A DNA stretch of 64,000 bases, taken from Paenibacillus sp. MAHUQ-63 (GTDB lineage Bacteria; Bacillota; Bacilli; Paenibacillales; NBRC-103111). The DNA is taken from positions 1,671,146-1,735,145 of the forward strand of contig NZ_JARADB010000002.1 in assembly GCF_028765165.1 (NCBI RefSeq), in the 5' to 3' direction. Under the pieces are notes generated by a model. The model ran no database searches. It saw only the letters and a list, made by a program, of their open reading frames with translations, and was not told the origin of the DNA. Position numbers and translations under genes: made by a program. This document shows positions 9,113 to 18,868 of this stretch, piece by piece (the stretch's first letter is position 1; every line of letters begins with the position of its first letter).

Positions 9113-9149
9113 ACACCATAAAATGAATCTGAAAGGGGAAAAGGAAAGT

Positions 9150-10481
9150 ATGCTCATAAAGAAAACATGGGGTTTACAGTTCTCAGCGGTTACTCTTGCA
9201 GCACTCATGTTCATGTCCGGTTGTAGTTCAGAATCGACTTCAGGTCAAGGTGAGGGGGGGACTTCAGCGACAACGGATGCTCCTAAATCCGCTAAACAAG
9301 CAAATCTCAAAATCATGTGGTGGGGGCCAGATGCCAGGCATCAAGCTACGCTAAAAGCGCTGGAACTGTATTCACAGCAACATGCAAACATCAAGTTTAC
9401 GCCGGAGTATTTGGCCTGGGACGGATATTGGACGAAATTAACGACACTGGCTGCATCCAAGTCCATGACCGATGTTCTTCAAATGGATGCTGCCTATATC
9501 CAGGACTATGCGAAGCGGGGATTGCTTGAAGACTTGACGGATGTGGACTTAAAGGGGATTGTGGATCCCAAAATTATTGAAAATTCGAAGATTAACGGAA
9601 AACTCTATGGCATCCCTCTTAGTCATAACGGGGCCGGATTTGCTTATAACAAAACGGATTTGGAAGCCGCAGGAATCAAACTCCCATCCAAAGATTGGTC
9701 CTGGGATGATTTCTTTGCCTTCGCGAAGGAAGCGCGCTCGAAATTGCCCAAGGATAAGTTCGGAATTGCTGACAGCTCTACGGGCTGGGAGTGGTATCAA
9801 TTTTATCAAACTTCCTATGGCAAAGGTCCTGTTATGATCGACGGAACGAAATTTAACCTGGATAAAGACTTGTGGTATAAATTCCAGCAAACCTATGAAC
9901 AGTTCCGCAAAGACGGTGTAGTTCCTCAGGGGCAGATACAGGCTGCATTTAAAGAAAACGATCCGAAAGGCGATCCGATGGCATCCGGAACCGTCATGAC
10001 GAGAGGCGCGACGGTCGGCTCTGTGAGTGTGCTTGAACAGTTGATGCCGGGTAAAGTTGCCGTTGTGAACAATCCTATAGGTCCGTCAGGAGGCGGCTGG
10101 GCACAGTCTACGATCTATTTGAGCATTAGCGCCTCTTCCAAAAATAAAGCGGAAGCGAAGCAGTTCGTCAAATGGTTTATTACCGATAAGGAAGCCGGCA
10201 AGGTGCTCGGTACGACCCGGGGCATTCCGATCAATGAAAGCATTTATCAAGAGTTGGTGCCGAACTTGAAGAAAACGGACACGATTGGAAAAGATCTTCT
10301 GGACGCTGCTCTAGGTAAAGCACTGCCGTTCTATCCGGCTCCTCCGGGATGGGAAGATTTCGTCAAAACGTACACCTCGGAAATGGAAAATGTTATGTTC
10401 GGCAAACAAACGCTTGATGAAGCATTCGCGAAAATTACAGCAAAGGGCAAGGAAACCGAAGCCAAGCTCAGTAAAAAATAA
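9150..10481 (+). CDS. Extracellular solute-binding lipoprotein, family 1
   Basis: The 443-residue protein begins with a lipoprotein signal peptide (KKTWGLQF, hydrophobic core, lipobox FMSGC) and a Ser/Thr/Gly-rich linker. The body resembles family 1 sugar-binding proteins: LKIMWWGPD, TEYLAWDGYW-like region and YGIPLSHNGAGFAYNK. It captures a sugar or sugar acid outside the membrane for the two upstream permeases. ATG 9150 is preferred over the start at 9087, which would overlap the permease gene and add residues ahead of the signal peptide. Confidence 0.9.
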   Translation: MLIKKTWGLQFSAVTLAALMFMSGCSSESTSGQGEGGTSATTDAPKSAKQANLKIMWWGPDARHQATLKALELYSQQHANIKFTPEYLAWDGYWTKLTTLAASKSMTDVLQMDAAYIQDYAKRGLLEDLTDVDLKGIVDPKIIENSKINGKLYGIPLSHNGAGFAYNKTDLEAAGIKLPSKDWSWDDFFAFAKEARSKLPKDKFGIADSSTGWEWYQFYQTSYGKGPVMIDGTKFNLDKDLWYKFQQTYEQFRKDGVVPQGQIQAAFKENDPKGDPMASGTVMTRGATVGSVSVLEQLMPGKVAVVNNPIGPSGGGWAQSTIYLSISASSKNKAEAKQFVKWFITDKEAGKVLGTTRGIPINESIYQELVPNLKKTDTIGKDLLDAALGKALPFYPAPPGWEDFVKTYTSEMENVMFGKQTLDEAFAKITAKGKETEAKLSKK

Positions 10482-10508
10482 GTGAATCGCAGAGGAGGCG
10501 TGGCGGCC

Positions 10509-11492
10509 ATGAAATTAGCTGAATTTTTCACTTCTCATCCAAACCGGCTTTGGCATTTAGCCAAACAGATGGGCGTCGACTATGCGGTTGGTCCTCTTCC
10601 ACGGGAAGAAAACGGCTGGAAGCCCTGGGATTTTATGAATCTCCTGCATATGAAGCAAAGATTCGAGAATTTCGGCATCGAGCTGGCTGTCATTGAATCG
10701 GCGCCCCCGACGAACAAGATTAAACTAGGCTTGCCAGGTCGCGATGAAGAGATCGAAGTGATGAGGCAATTGATTACAAACATAGGTAAATTAGGGATTT
10801 CTGTGCTTTGTTATAACTTTATGGCACAGTTCAACTGGTTCCGTACCTCAACGACAACCCGTACAAGAGGCGGCGCGCTTGTATCCAGCTATGATCATTC
10901 GCTGATGCAGAATGCTCCACTGACAGAAGCCGGCGAAGTTTCGGAAGAGCAGCTGTGGGAAAATTTGAAGTATTACTTGGAAAAAATAGTTCCGACAGCA
11001 GAAAAAGCAAAGGTAAAGCTTGCGCTACACCCGGACGATCCGCCGATTTCTCCGATTCGCGGAGTCTCTCGCATTTTGCGAAGCGCAGATAGCTTGCGTC
11101 GGGCGATTGATCTCGTTCCGAGCGAATACAGCGGCATCACGCTTTGCCAAGGAACGCTGGCAACCGCAGGTGAATCGATCCCCGCCGTCATCCGTCATTT
11201 CGCGGCTGATGATAAAATCTTTTTCGTTCATTTCCGCGATGTGCAAGGGACACCGGAGAAATTCGAGGAGACTTTTCACGACGACGGCAAAACCAATATG
11301 CTGGAAGCCATGCAAACTTATTATGAGGTCGGCTATAACGGCATCGCAAGACCTGACCATGTCCCGACCATGGAAGGGGAGGATAATTCGAATCCAGGCT
11401 ATGAGCTTTTAGGGCGGTTGTATGGCGTTGGTTATATCAAAGGTCTGATGGAAGCAGCCGCTTCTCAGCAGCAGTCATCCATCAATACGTGA
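10509..11492 (+). CDS. Mannonate dehydratase-like enzyme (UxuA family)
   Basis: The 327-residue protein has UxuA-type landmarks: VLCYNFMAQFNW, ALHPDDPPISP (metal-binding His and Asp), CQGTLAT, FFVHFRDVQG and IARPDHVPTM near the C terminus. UxuA dehydrates D-mannonate to 2-keto-3-deoxygluconate. This copy is somewhat shorter than typical UxuA (about 350-390 residues), and its partners differ from a standard glucuronate operon, so the true substrate may be a related aldonic acid. ATG 10509 is used because AGAGGAGG lies about ten bases upstream; the earlier GTG at 10482 precedes that site. Confidence 0.85.
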   Translation: MKLAEFFTSHPNRLWHLAKQMGVDYAVGPLPREENGWKPWDFMNLLHMKQRFENFGIELAVIESAPPTNKIKLGLPGRDEEIEVMRQLITNIGKLGISVLCYNFMAQFNWFRTSTTTRTRGGALVSSYDHSLMQNAPLTEAGEVSEEQLWENLKYYLEKIVPTAEKAKVKLALHPDDPPISPIRGVSRILRSADSLRRAIDLVPSEYSGITLCQGTLATAGESIPAVIRHFAADDKIFFVHFRDVQGTPEKFEETFHDDGKTNMLEAMQTYYEVGYNGIARPDHVPTMEGEDNSNPGYELLGRLYGVGYIKGLMEAAASQQQSSINT

Positions 11493-11510
11493 TAGGGAAG
11501 GGAGATTATC

Positions 11511-12422
11511 ATGCAAAAAGCAGTGTTAGGCCGAACCGGTCTTGAAGTGACCCGCCTTGGATTTGGCGCCATGGAAATACGCGGAACGCGGGTTTGGAAC
11601 GGACGTCCGCTTATGGATGAAGATGCGGAGCGGATCCTAAACGCCGTCCTCGATGCAGGCATTAATTTTATCGATACATCTTATGATTATGGACTTAGCG
11701 AATCCTACATCGGACGCTATATCAACCATCGGAGAAGCGAATACTTCTTGGCGACAAAGTGCGGCTGTACGCTGGTCGACTGCGGAGATCATTTTGAGAC
11801 ACCGCATGTATGGACGAGAGAAAACCTGCTAAGCAATATTGAAACGAGCTTGAAACGAATGAACACGGATTACATCGACTTGCTTCAACTTCATAATCCA
11901 ACGGTGCAACAGACAGAGGATGGCCAGCTCATCGAGGTTCTCCAAGACATTCAAGCGTCCGGCAAAGTCCGCTGGATCGGCGTCTCCTCTACGATGCCTC
12001 ATATTACGACCTACATCGAGTCCGGCGCTTTCGACACCTTCCAGCTTCCTTATTCCGCACTGGATAGAGACCATGAACAGATCATTACGGCAGCAGCCCA
12101 GGCAGGGGCGGGAACCATTGTTCGCGGTGGAGTCTGCAAGGGAGAAACGAACGGAGGGCGCGAGCTCCCAGATCGATGGGCCGTATGGGAGAACGCCGGC
12201 TTGGACGATCTGTTGGATGTCGGGGAGAGCCGCACAGGATTCCTGCTGCGTTATACACTCAGCCATCCGGATATGTCGACCACAATCGTCGGCACCAAGA
12301 ATCCCTCTCATCTGGCCGACAATCTACGAATGGTTGAGAAAGGCCCGCTTTCAACTGATGTGTACGAGGAAGCTCGAAGACGACTGCACTTGTCCAGTCA
12401 AGAGACGGAGAGTCACGCATAA
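11511..12422 (+). CDS. Aldo/keto reductase
   Basis: This is a 303-residue TIM-barrel oxidoreductase with the catalytic tetrad visible: Asp55 and Tyr60 in FIDTSYDYG, Lys83 in LATKCG and His128 in LLQLHNP. It probably interconverts an aldehyde or ketose with the alcohol using NADPH. The gene follows the UxuA-like gene by 18 bases and is the last gene of the transporter operon, immediately followed by a terminator. A role in reducing a uronate or keto-sugar is inferred. Confidence 0.9.
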   Translation: MQKAVLGRTGLEVTRLGFGAMEIRGTRVWNGRPLMDEDAERILNAVLDAGINFIDTSYDYGLSESYIGRYINHRRSEYFLATKCGCTLVDCGDHFETPHVWTRENLLSNIETSLKRMNTDYIDLLQLHNPTVQQTEDGQLIEVLQDIQASGKVRWIGVSSTMPHITTYIESGAFDTFQLPYSALDRDHEQIITAAAQAGAGTIVRGGVCKGETNGGRELPDRWAVWENAGLDDLLDVGESRTGFLLRYTLSHPDMSTTIVGTKNPSHLADNLRMVEKGPLSTDVYEEARRRLHLSSQETESHA

Positions 12423-12446
12423 GAAAGGAATGTTTGGATGATTTAA

Positions 12447-12471
12447 GGCGGTCCGTTAGGACCGTCTTTTT
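12447..12471 (+). terminator. Rho-independent terminator of the transporter/UxuA/AKR operon
   Basis: Arms GGCGGTCC and GGACCGTC enclose GTTA and are followed by TTTTT. Confidence 0.85.
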
Positions 12472-12608
12472 GCGATTGGAGTTAGTAGACACATTATAGT
12501 TACAGGCAGTTTAATCGGCTAAATGTTACAATGAGTTAAGGAAAAAGAAGGCATATATATGATAAGTTTTTTTGTTTGAATGATAAATTAAGCATAGGAG
12601 ATAACTTA

Positions 12609-13352
12609 ATGGAACAGATTGGTGAATATCGAGAACTTTGTGGAGTACCATGCATCATACTTGAACCTTCATCTGAACAGATTGGCCAAATTGTACTGTA
12701 TCACGGGTGGGGATCAACCATGGATAGTTACAAGTTTTTTGCCTCATTAATATCTAACTGGGGGTATAGAGTCATTATACCTGAACTACCTTGCCATGGA
12801 GAGCGTGGAAGTCTTAATTATTTGGATGAAGAAACGCTGCAAACGAATTTCTGGCCCATCGTTTTTCAAGGTGTACAAGAAGCGGAGAAAATCGTTTCAG
12901 AGCTTATACAAAACAGTGATAGTCCAATAAGTGTGGTTGGCCACTCAACAGGCGGGTTTATTACTGCTGGAACTTATGCTAAACATCAGCAGGTTCAATC
13001 CGCAATCGTTATTAATGGTTCCTGTGCTTGGGTTCAATTTGAAGAACTATTTCGTGAAAAAAATGGTTTGAATCCAATAGAGGCTAGTGCCAAAGCTCTT
13101 TTACAACAACATGATCCGCTTTCCTATATTCACAGGAATCTTGAAAAACCATTATTGCTTCTTCATTGCCAGGATGACACTTCAGTACCTATCGATAGTC
13201 AGTTATATTTTATCAATGCTATATCAGCAGAGGGAAAATCAGTTGATCATCTCCAATTGATTGAATATCCGAGAGTTAATCACCAGATCACACTGGGAAT
13301 GCTGCAAAAGATAAAGGAGTTTCTTGATAAAAATCTAAAAGCAGAACGATAG
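12609..13352 (+). CDS. Alpha/beta-fold hydrolase (esterase-like)
   Basis: The 247-residue protein shows an oxyanion region YHGWGS, the nucleophile elbow GHSTGG (Ser113), an acid in CQDDTSVP and a late His in RVNHQITL. This is the order of an alpha/beta hydrolase with a Ser-Asp-His triad, similar to YitV-like esterases. No signal peptide is seen. ATG 12609 has AGGAG eight to nine bases upstream; TTG 12576 would add 11 residues without support. It is a single-gene unit with unknown substrate and is more A+T-rich than the operon before it. Confidence 0.85.
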   Translation: MEQIGEYRELCGVPCIILEPSSEQIGQIVLYHGWGSTMDSYKFFASLISNWGYRVIIPELPCHGERGSLNYLDEETLQTNFWPIVFQGVQEAEKIVSELIQNSDSPISVVGHSTGGFITAGTYAKHQQVQSAIVINGSCAWVQFEELFREKNGLNPIEASAKALLQQHDPLSYIHRNLEKPLLLLHCQDDTSVPIDSQLYFINAISAEGKSVDHLQLIEYPRVNHQITLGMLQKIKEFLDKNLKAER

Positions 13353-13353
13353 T

Positions 13354-13890
13354 CTAACCACCAAGATGACTGGGAGGGTGGTGAATTTTTATAAATTTAT
13401 GTCTAGCATTGTAATGCACGAAGGGAGGAAGGTGTTGGGGAATTCGTTTTATAATTAAGCTACGGGGACGCTTTTTTGGAATCCACTTTAGAACGAATAC
13501 TCTAGCCAGAGTACCGATCAACATATAGAAAATGAAAGAATAAATGTAGTTCCAGCCATAATAAACGAGAGCACCGACCCAGACAGAAAACGGTTCGCCA
13601 ATAAACGCAAAAATAGCAGCTTGTAAGAATACAGAAATGGAAAACGATTTCCATGTTGAAAAATATTGAAAAATTAACATTTGACCTATTGGTACTAGTG
13701 AAATATCAAAAGGTAACTCGAAAACAGATTATGGTATTAATTTTGTAGGATATACCCAGATACCAATGTCTGCCCCAAATTCGTCTGTAATAATTGTAAT
13801 AATCAGTACGACTAGTCCAAAAAACCAAATGATAGGTGCTCCATTGCGGTCAACAAGTTTTACAAAAAGTAACCATGGGATACAGATCAT
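13354..13890 (-). pseudogene. CBO0543-like membrane protein gene broken by a stop codon
   Basis: Read leftward from ATG 13890, the frame gives PWLLFVKLVDRNGAP, two hydrophobic segments and VYPTKLIP, then TAA (13729-13731). It continues in the same frame as FELPFDISLVPIGQMLIFQYF and more hydrophobic segments. The parts join into one multi-pass protein of the Bacillales CBO0543 type. The N terminus is also cut off: only a few codons precede 13890 before another stop, at the junction with an unrelated fragment. The 3' part could still be translated from 13680 as 108 residues, but no ribosome site supports this. Confidence 0.6.
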
Positions 13891-13895
13891 AGGCC

Positions 13896-14035
13896 AGGGA
13901 GCAGATTACCGCAGCAGCGGAAATTCAGGAGGAATAGAGTGGTCTGATTATTATGATGTTAGAGCTTAAAAAGGAAACGGAAGATTCATTAGAGGGGTTT
14001 GGGATTCAACTAACTGGGAACGATACTTAAATTAA
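13896..14035 (+). pseudogene. C-terminal remnant of an unrecognised gene
   Basis: The frame reads ADYRSSGNSGGIEWSDYYD, VRA, then TAA at 13967, and goes on in frame as GNGRFIRGVWDSTNWERYLN before a final stop at 14033-14035. A terminator follows directly, as at the end of a real gene. The family is not recognised. It abuts the truncated 5' end of the opposite-strand CBO0543-like remnant, so this whole patch appears to be rearranged. Confidence 0.4.
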
Positions 14036-14037
14036 CA

Positions 14038-14074
14038 GGGAGCAGTCGCCGCGGCCGGCAGCTGTTCCCTTTTT
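14038..14074 (+). terminator. Rho-independent terminator after the remnant
   Basis: Arms GGGAGCAG and CTGTTCCC (one G-T pair) surround a GC-rich loop and are followed by TTTTTC. From here to the fbp start (14263) no other gene is apparent. Confidence 0.65.
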
Positions 14075-14262
14075 CTTTGAAGTAATGGGAGGATAGCATG
14101 GGAAGTTTCAGTTATAATAGCTATTAATATAAGTACCAAAAGTTACCTCGAACACCTTATGTTTTTCCCTTTACTGTTTACACTAAGCCTAAAGGTACGC
14201 GACTAGCCCCATTGAAAAACCTCTTATACATCACCTTATTGCCTTGAAGGGGGACATCTATT

Positions 14263-16194
14263 TTGGATGCACAGTTTCTAGATTTATTGGCCCAGAAATA
14301 TGATACGGAAGAAAAAGTTATAACAGAAATCATCAACCTTGAAGCGATCTCCAATCTTCCCAAGGGAACTGAACATTTTGTCAGTGATTTGCATGGGGAG
14401 TTCCAGGCTTTTCAGCATGTGCTAAGGAACGGATCGGGTACTGTAAAAGAGAAAATCAAAGCCTTATTCTATGAGGTTTGGACGGATCAGGAAATCAATG
14501 ATTTTACGACGTTAGTTTATTACCCGGAAGAAAAAATACAGATGGTTAAAGGAGACCTGTGCAATAAACAAGCCTTGAACTTATGGTACAGACAAACGAT
14601 TGAACAAATGCTTAAGCTCATTTCTTACGCCTCTTCCAAATATACGCGCTCGAAATTGCGTACTGCTCTGCCGGATCAGTTTGTCTATATTGTAGAAGAG
14701 CTTCTATACAAGACGGATTCGACTAACAATAAGGACCCTTATTATGAGGAAATATACCGGCAAATTATTTCCTTGGGCCAGGCGGACAAGCTCATTATCG
14801 GCCTTGCTTATACGACCCAGCGACTGGTGGTTGACCATCTTCATGTGGTCGGAGATATCTATGACCGGGGGCCGGACCCCGATAAAATTATGGACACGCT
14901 GATCAACTACCATTCTGTAGATATTCAGTGGGGGAACCATGATGTCCTGTGGATAGGCGCCTATGCGGGTTCCCTGGTCTGCCTTGCGAATATTATCCGG
15001 ATCTGCGCCAGATACGACAATCTGAATATCATCGAAGACGTGTATGGAATCAATCTTCGCCCGCTGCTGAACTTGGCGGAGAAATACTATAATGACAATC
15101 CAGCCTTTAGACCGAAGCTGCAGACCGACCATAACGGTTCGGAGCAGGAAATTCTGCAGATTACCAAAATTCATCAAGCCATTGCCATGATCCAGTTTAA
15201 GCTTGAAATCCCTATTATCAAGAGGCGCCCTTACTTTAATATGTCTGAAAGGCTTTTGCTTGAGCAAATCGATTACGACAAAAGTGAAATCGAGATCGGC
15301 GGAAAAACGTATCCGCTGGAAAACACCTGTTTCTCAACTGTAAATCCGCAGCAGCCTGAACAATTGCTGGAGGAAGAACAGCAGGTGATGGAAAAGCTGT
15401 TGTTCTCCGTTCAGCATTCCGAAAAGCTGTCCAGACATATGAATTTTTTTATGAAAAAGGGCAGCCTTTATCTAAAATACAACGGGAATTTATTATTCCA
15501 CGGCTGTATTCCTTTGGATGAAGAAGGTAATATGGAAGAAATGCAGATTGAAAACGAGACGTATTCGGGCCGTAAGCTGCTCGATGCTTTTGAATATTAT
15601 TTACGTTACGCCTTTGCGCATCCGGAAGAGACGGATGATCTGGCTACGGATATGGTATGGTACATCTGGACAGGGGAATATTCCTCGCTCTTTGGGAAGA
15701 GAGAAATGACCACCTTTGAAAGGTACTTTATTCAAGATAAAGAAGCCTATAAGGAGAGAAAGAACCCTTATTATCATTTACGTGAGAACGAAGAGATCTG
15801 CCGGAAAATCCTGCTGGAGTTTGATATGAATCCGGATCATGGCCATATCATTAACGGCCACACGCCGGTTAAAGAAATACGTGGAGAGAATCCCGTTAAA
15901 GCAAATGGGAAAATGGTTGTCATTGACGGCGGTTTTTCCAAAGCCTATCAATCCACAACGGGCATCGCCGGATATACCTTGTTGTATAATTCTTTTGGCA
16001 TGCAGCTCGTTGCCCATCAGAAATTTAAGTCAAAAGAAGATGTATTATGTAACGGAACGGACGTATTGTCTGTAAAAAGGCTGGTGGACAAAGAACTGGA
16101 GCGGAAGCTGGTGAGGGAAACCAATATCGGGGAGAAGCTGCAGCAGAAAATCTCAAATTTGAAAAATCTCCTGGAATATCGCTACATGAAATGA
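14263..16194 (+). CDS. fbp: Fructose-1,6-bisphosphatase, class III
   Basis: The 643-residue protein matches the Firmicutes class III enzyme in length and motifs: [20 protein letters not shown] (calcineurin-like metal site), [23 protein letters not shown], and [20 protein letters not shown] near the C terminus. It removes the 1-phosphate from fructose-1,6-bisphosphate in gluconeogenesis. The start is TTG 14263, supported by GAAGGGGG eight bases upstream; no ATG lies nearby in frame. It stands alone between decayed genes and the sulfatase locus. Confidence 0.97.
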   Translation: MDAQFLDLLAQKYDTEEKVITEIINLEAISNLPKGTEHFVSDLHGEFQAFQHVLRNGSGTVKEKIKALFYEVWTDQEINDFTTLVYYPEEKIQMVKGDLCNKQALNLWYRQTIEQMLKLISYASSKYTRSKLRTALPDQFVYIVEELLYKTDSTNNKDPYYEEIYRQIISLGQADKLIIGLAYTTQRLVVDHLHVVGDIYDRGPDPDKIMDTLINYHSVDIQWGNHDVLWIGAYAGSLVCLANIIRICARYDNLNIIEDVYGINLRPLLNLAEKYYNDNPAFRPKLQTDHNGSEQEILQITKIHQAIAMIQFKLEIPIIKRRPYFNMSERLLLEQIDYDKSEIEIGGKTYPLENTCFSTVNPQQPEQLLEEEQQVMEKLLFSVQHSEKLSRHMNFFMKKGSLYLKYNGNLLFHGCIPLDEEGNMEEMQIENETYSGRKLLDAFEYYLRYAFAHPEETDDLATDMVWYIWTGEYSSLFGKREMTTFERYFIQDKEAYKERKNPYYHLRENEEICRKILLEFDMNPDHGHIINGHTPVKEIRGENPVKANGKMVVIDGGFSKAYQSTTGIAGYTLLYNSFGMQLVAHQKFKSKEDVLCNGTDVLSVKRLVDKELERKLVRETNIGEKLQQKISNLKNLLEYRYMK

Positions 16195-16320
16195 ACTAAC
16201 GGCGAAATGAAACAACTGTTACAGCCGCGTTACGTTCCCTCGAAAGGGAATTATAGGCCCCATATGGAAAGTATAGAGGAGACGCTGTGTTACCCTACTT
16301 ATTGCACAGGGGGGAGACGA

Positions 16321-18690
16321 ATGGTAAGCCTTATCCAAGGGGCCTTTTCTAATTTCAAATTCCGAAGTTTATTTTTTCGAATTTTGTTTCTCCTCATCTT
16401 GCTGGTGGTGATCACCGTTCTGATCGTGGGATTTTTCGCAAATCGCTACAGCCAGAATGTGGTGAAGACGGAGGTTAAACAGTCCAGTATTCAAATGCTG
16501 GAACAGACGCGCCGGCTCATGGATACGCTCCTCAACGATGTGGACCAGATCACAGTCAGGTTGGCGCAGAACCGTGCATTCTCGGAAGCGTTGGAAGCAG
16601 GGGCCGAGGGCCCCACACAATCCGATGCAGACGAAATTCGAAGTTACTTGCTCGATTCATACATAACTTCACCGTATATTGAATCCATGTATGTGTATTA
16701 TGCGGCTAGCGATACCGTACAGACTTCGCTCATCGGACCGGTAAAGTCGATGGAAATGGATGATTCGGCGTGGCTCCCTTATTACCGGAGTATGAACCGT
16801 ACGGAAGGAAAATGGTTAATCCGTGAATATCCGGATGAGCATAAAAATTTATCCGAAACGCAGGTTACATTCATTCGAACCACACCATGGGCAAGCTCTC
16901 CTATACAAGGTGCCATTATTGTCAATATGAATCAGCAAGCACTGTTTCAAATTCCTTCTTTCCGGCTCATGCGGCAAGGGGAAGAGATATGGATGGTCAG
17001 CCCGGATGCTACGCTGGCATTCAACAGCAACACGGGGCTCGAAGTGCCCAGCGAGGAATTCGCAGCTATTCAAAAGAAGCTGGGCAGCGATATATCGGCC
17101 TTTACGGGTCCTTTCCGTGGCAGCGAGTATTCATTTACAGCGGTATCTTCGCCGTATACAGGTTGGAAATATGTCGACCTCATTCCAACCTATTCGTTAT
17201 ACAAAAGCAGCAAAGAAATTCAGAGCTTCATGCTGATCCTCATGGCATTCAGCATGCTGGCGGCTGTACTGGTCGCTTTTTATATAACGCTCCGGATTTA
17301 CAGCCCAATTCACTCCCTCGTGCAAATGGTTAATAACAAGAAAGGCGATTGGAAATCTGTGGTTCCGGTCCGGGAGCAGAGCGAACTGGCCATGCTGTTC
17401 TCGGCATTCATCTCGTTGAAGGAGCATGGTGCGGAAATGGAGGGCCAGTTAAAAGATAATTGGCCGGTGCTGCAGCAAAGCTTTCTTCAGCAATTAATCC
17501 ATGAACGGTCTAAACTCCACGAGGAGCGTTATGCCAAATTTATTTATTATCAACTGCCTGTGACGCGCTGCGGATTTTTCGTTATGGTGATCCGCATCGA
17601 TGATTATCATACATATGTGAACCAGTATGGGAGTTTCGACCAGAGCCTGATTCGATATTTTATCGCTAAGCTTGCGGGTGAGCTGGGCGGCCATTTCTAT
17701 AGAAGCTATCCGCTGCATACGGAAAGCAGAGATATCATCCTGGTCTGCAATCCGGAAGAGAGCATGACGGCGGAAGCATTTGGCCAGGGAGCGTTGGAGA
17801 CGGCTGAGCGGATTCGCGATGCGATCCGGGAATATTTACATTTGACCGTGAGTACGGGCATCGGCGAACTTAAACAGCAGGCAGGCGATATCAGCGAGTC
17901 TTACCGTGAAGCGGTAGATGCACTGGAGAGCAGGGTGTTTAAAGGCTACGGTCTAATTGCGGCAAGCTGGCTTGTCCGGGAGAAGAAGCCAGGCGACAAC
18001 CTGCTGATCCGCAAGCTGGCGGAACACAAACGCGAGATTCTTTTGCTGTTTCGCGAGGAGCCCTCGGAGAGCTTCGAAGAAGAATTGCAAAAGCTTGACG
18101 AGGCGGCCCGAGGTGCTGAGGGCTTGCCATTTCCGCTCATCCAACATGCTTACTTTCAGTTGATCGTCGAAGTGTTCCAGCGTTCCACAGAACTTGGCCT
18201 GCCGCCTCAAGCCGACAATGAGCTGGCCATGCTGCAGGAAAAACTGCTGCGGATGGAAACGGTTGACGACGTTGTTAAGGTTACCAAGATGTATATCCGT
18301 CATACCAGTCGGCGCTTTCATGATGAGAAGAGGCGCGAACCGGATACGGTTGCCAAGCAGATTCTTGACTACATACAGATTAATTATGATAAGGAAGTTT
18401 CGCTTGGAGGCATCGCTGACCAATTGCAATTGGACCCGTCATATGTCAGCCGCATGTTCCGGCAGGAGATCAGCATCACGTTCATGGATTATGTCATCTA
18501 CCTGCGATTGGAGAAGGCGAAGGAACTGCTGAAGATGAGCGACCTTACGGTGAAGGATATTGGAGCGGCCGTTGGCTATGCCAATCAGCGGAGCTTTAAC
18601 CGCATTTTTAAGAAACATGAAGGCATGACGCCCGGTGAATTCAGGGACATTCACGCTCCCAAGAAGCTGCATACCAACGAAATTTATTAA
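16321..18690 (+). CDS. Membrane-anchored AraC-family regulator with extracytoplasmic sensor
   Basis: The 789-residue protein has an N-terminal transmembrane helix (LFFRILFLLILLVVITVLIV), an extracytoplasmic cache-like region of about 270 residues, a second helix (FMLILMAFSMLAAVLVAFYI), a cytoplasmic linker, and a C-terminal AraC double HTH (GGIADQLQLDPSYVSRMFRQ; VKDIGAAVGYANQRSFNRIFKKHEGMTPGEFR). This one-component architecture is common in Paenibacillus beside polysaccharide and oligosaccharide import loci. ATG 16321 follows GGGGGAG; the longer frame from 16207 adds 38 unsupported residues. It precedes the binding protein, importer and sulfatase genes and likely activates them. Confidence 0.9.
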   Translation: MVSLIQGAFSNFKFRSLFFRILFLLILLVVITVLIVGFFANRYSQNVVKTEVKQSSIQMLEQTRRLMDTLLNDVDQITVRLAQNRAFSEALEAGAEGPTQSDADEIRSYLLDSYITSPYIESMYVYYAASDTVQTSLIGPVKSMEMDDSAWLPYYRSMNRTEGKWLIREYPDEHKNLSETQVTFIRTTPWASSPIQGAIIVNMNQQALFQIPSFRLMRQGEEIWMVSPDATLAFNSNTGLEVPSEEFAAIQKKLGSDISAFTGPFRGSEYSFTAVSSPYTGWKYVDLIPTYSLYKSSKEIQSFMLILMAFSMLAAVLVAFYITLRIYSPIHSLVQMVNNKKGDWKSVVPVREQSELAMLFSAFISLKEHGAEMEGQLKDNWPVLQQSFLQQLIHERSKLHEERYAKFIYYQLPVTRCGFFVMVIRIDDYHTYVNQYGSFDQSLIRYFIAKLAGELGGHFYRSYPLHTESRDIILVCNPEESMTAEAFGQGALETAERIRDAIREYLHLTVSTGIGELKQQAGDISESYREAVDALESRVFKGYGLIAASWLVREKKPGDNLLIRKLAEHKREILLLFREEPSESFEEELQKLDEAARGAEGLPFPLIQHAYFQLIVEVFQRSTELGLPPQADNELAMLQEKLLRMETVDDVVKVTKMYIRHTSRRFHDEKRREPDTVAKQILDYIQINYDKEVSLGGIADQLQLDPSYVSRMFRQEISITFMDYVIYLRLEKAKELLKMSDLTVKDIGAAVGYANQRSFNRIFKKHEGMTPGEFRDIHAPKKLHTNEIY

Positions 18691-18815
18691 CTTCTCATGC
18701 AGGTGAACGATATCAGAAAAGGTCCATAGCCTGGATGGACAGGGATCTCAGGCGAAGGCTACAAAGTCCGGAAATGGTCTCTTTACGCTTATCGCGTCTT
18801 GTCACTATGATCGGA

Positions 18816-18839
18816 GTTGTAGATGCTCGAGTCTACAAC
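18816..18839. promoter_or_regulatory. Inverted repeat upstream of the Dpp/Opp-type operon
   Basis: GTTGTAGA and TCTACAAC are separated by eight bases, about 30 bases before the binding-protein start. No T-run follows, so an operator or leader stem is more likely than a terminator. Confidence 0.35.
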
Positions 18840-18868
18840 ACCATCTTTTCTCAAGGAGGAAGAGTACA

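Noticed and set aside
11829..12311. 160-codon leftward frame inside the aldo/keto reductase gene
   Set aside because: It is an antisense shadow of a well-supported gene.
14704..15267. 187-codon leftward frame inside fbp
   Set aside because: Antisense shadow; the class III FBPase frame is unambiguous.
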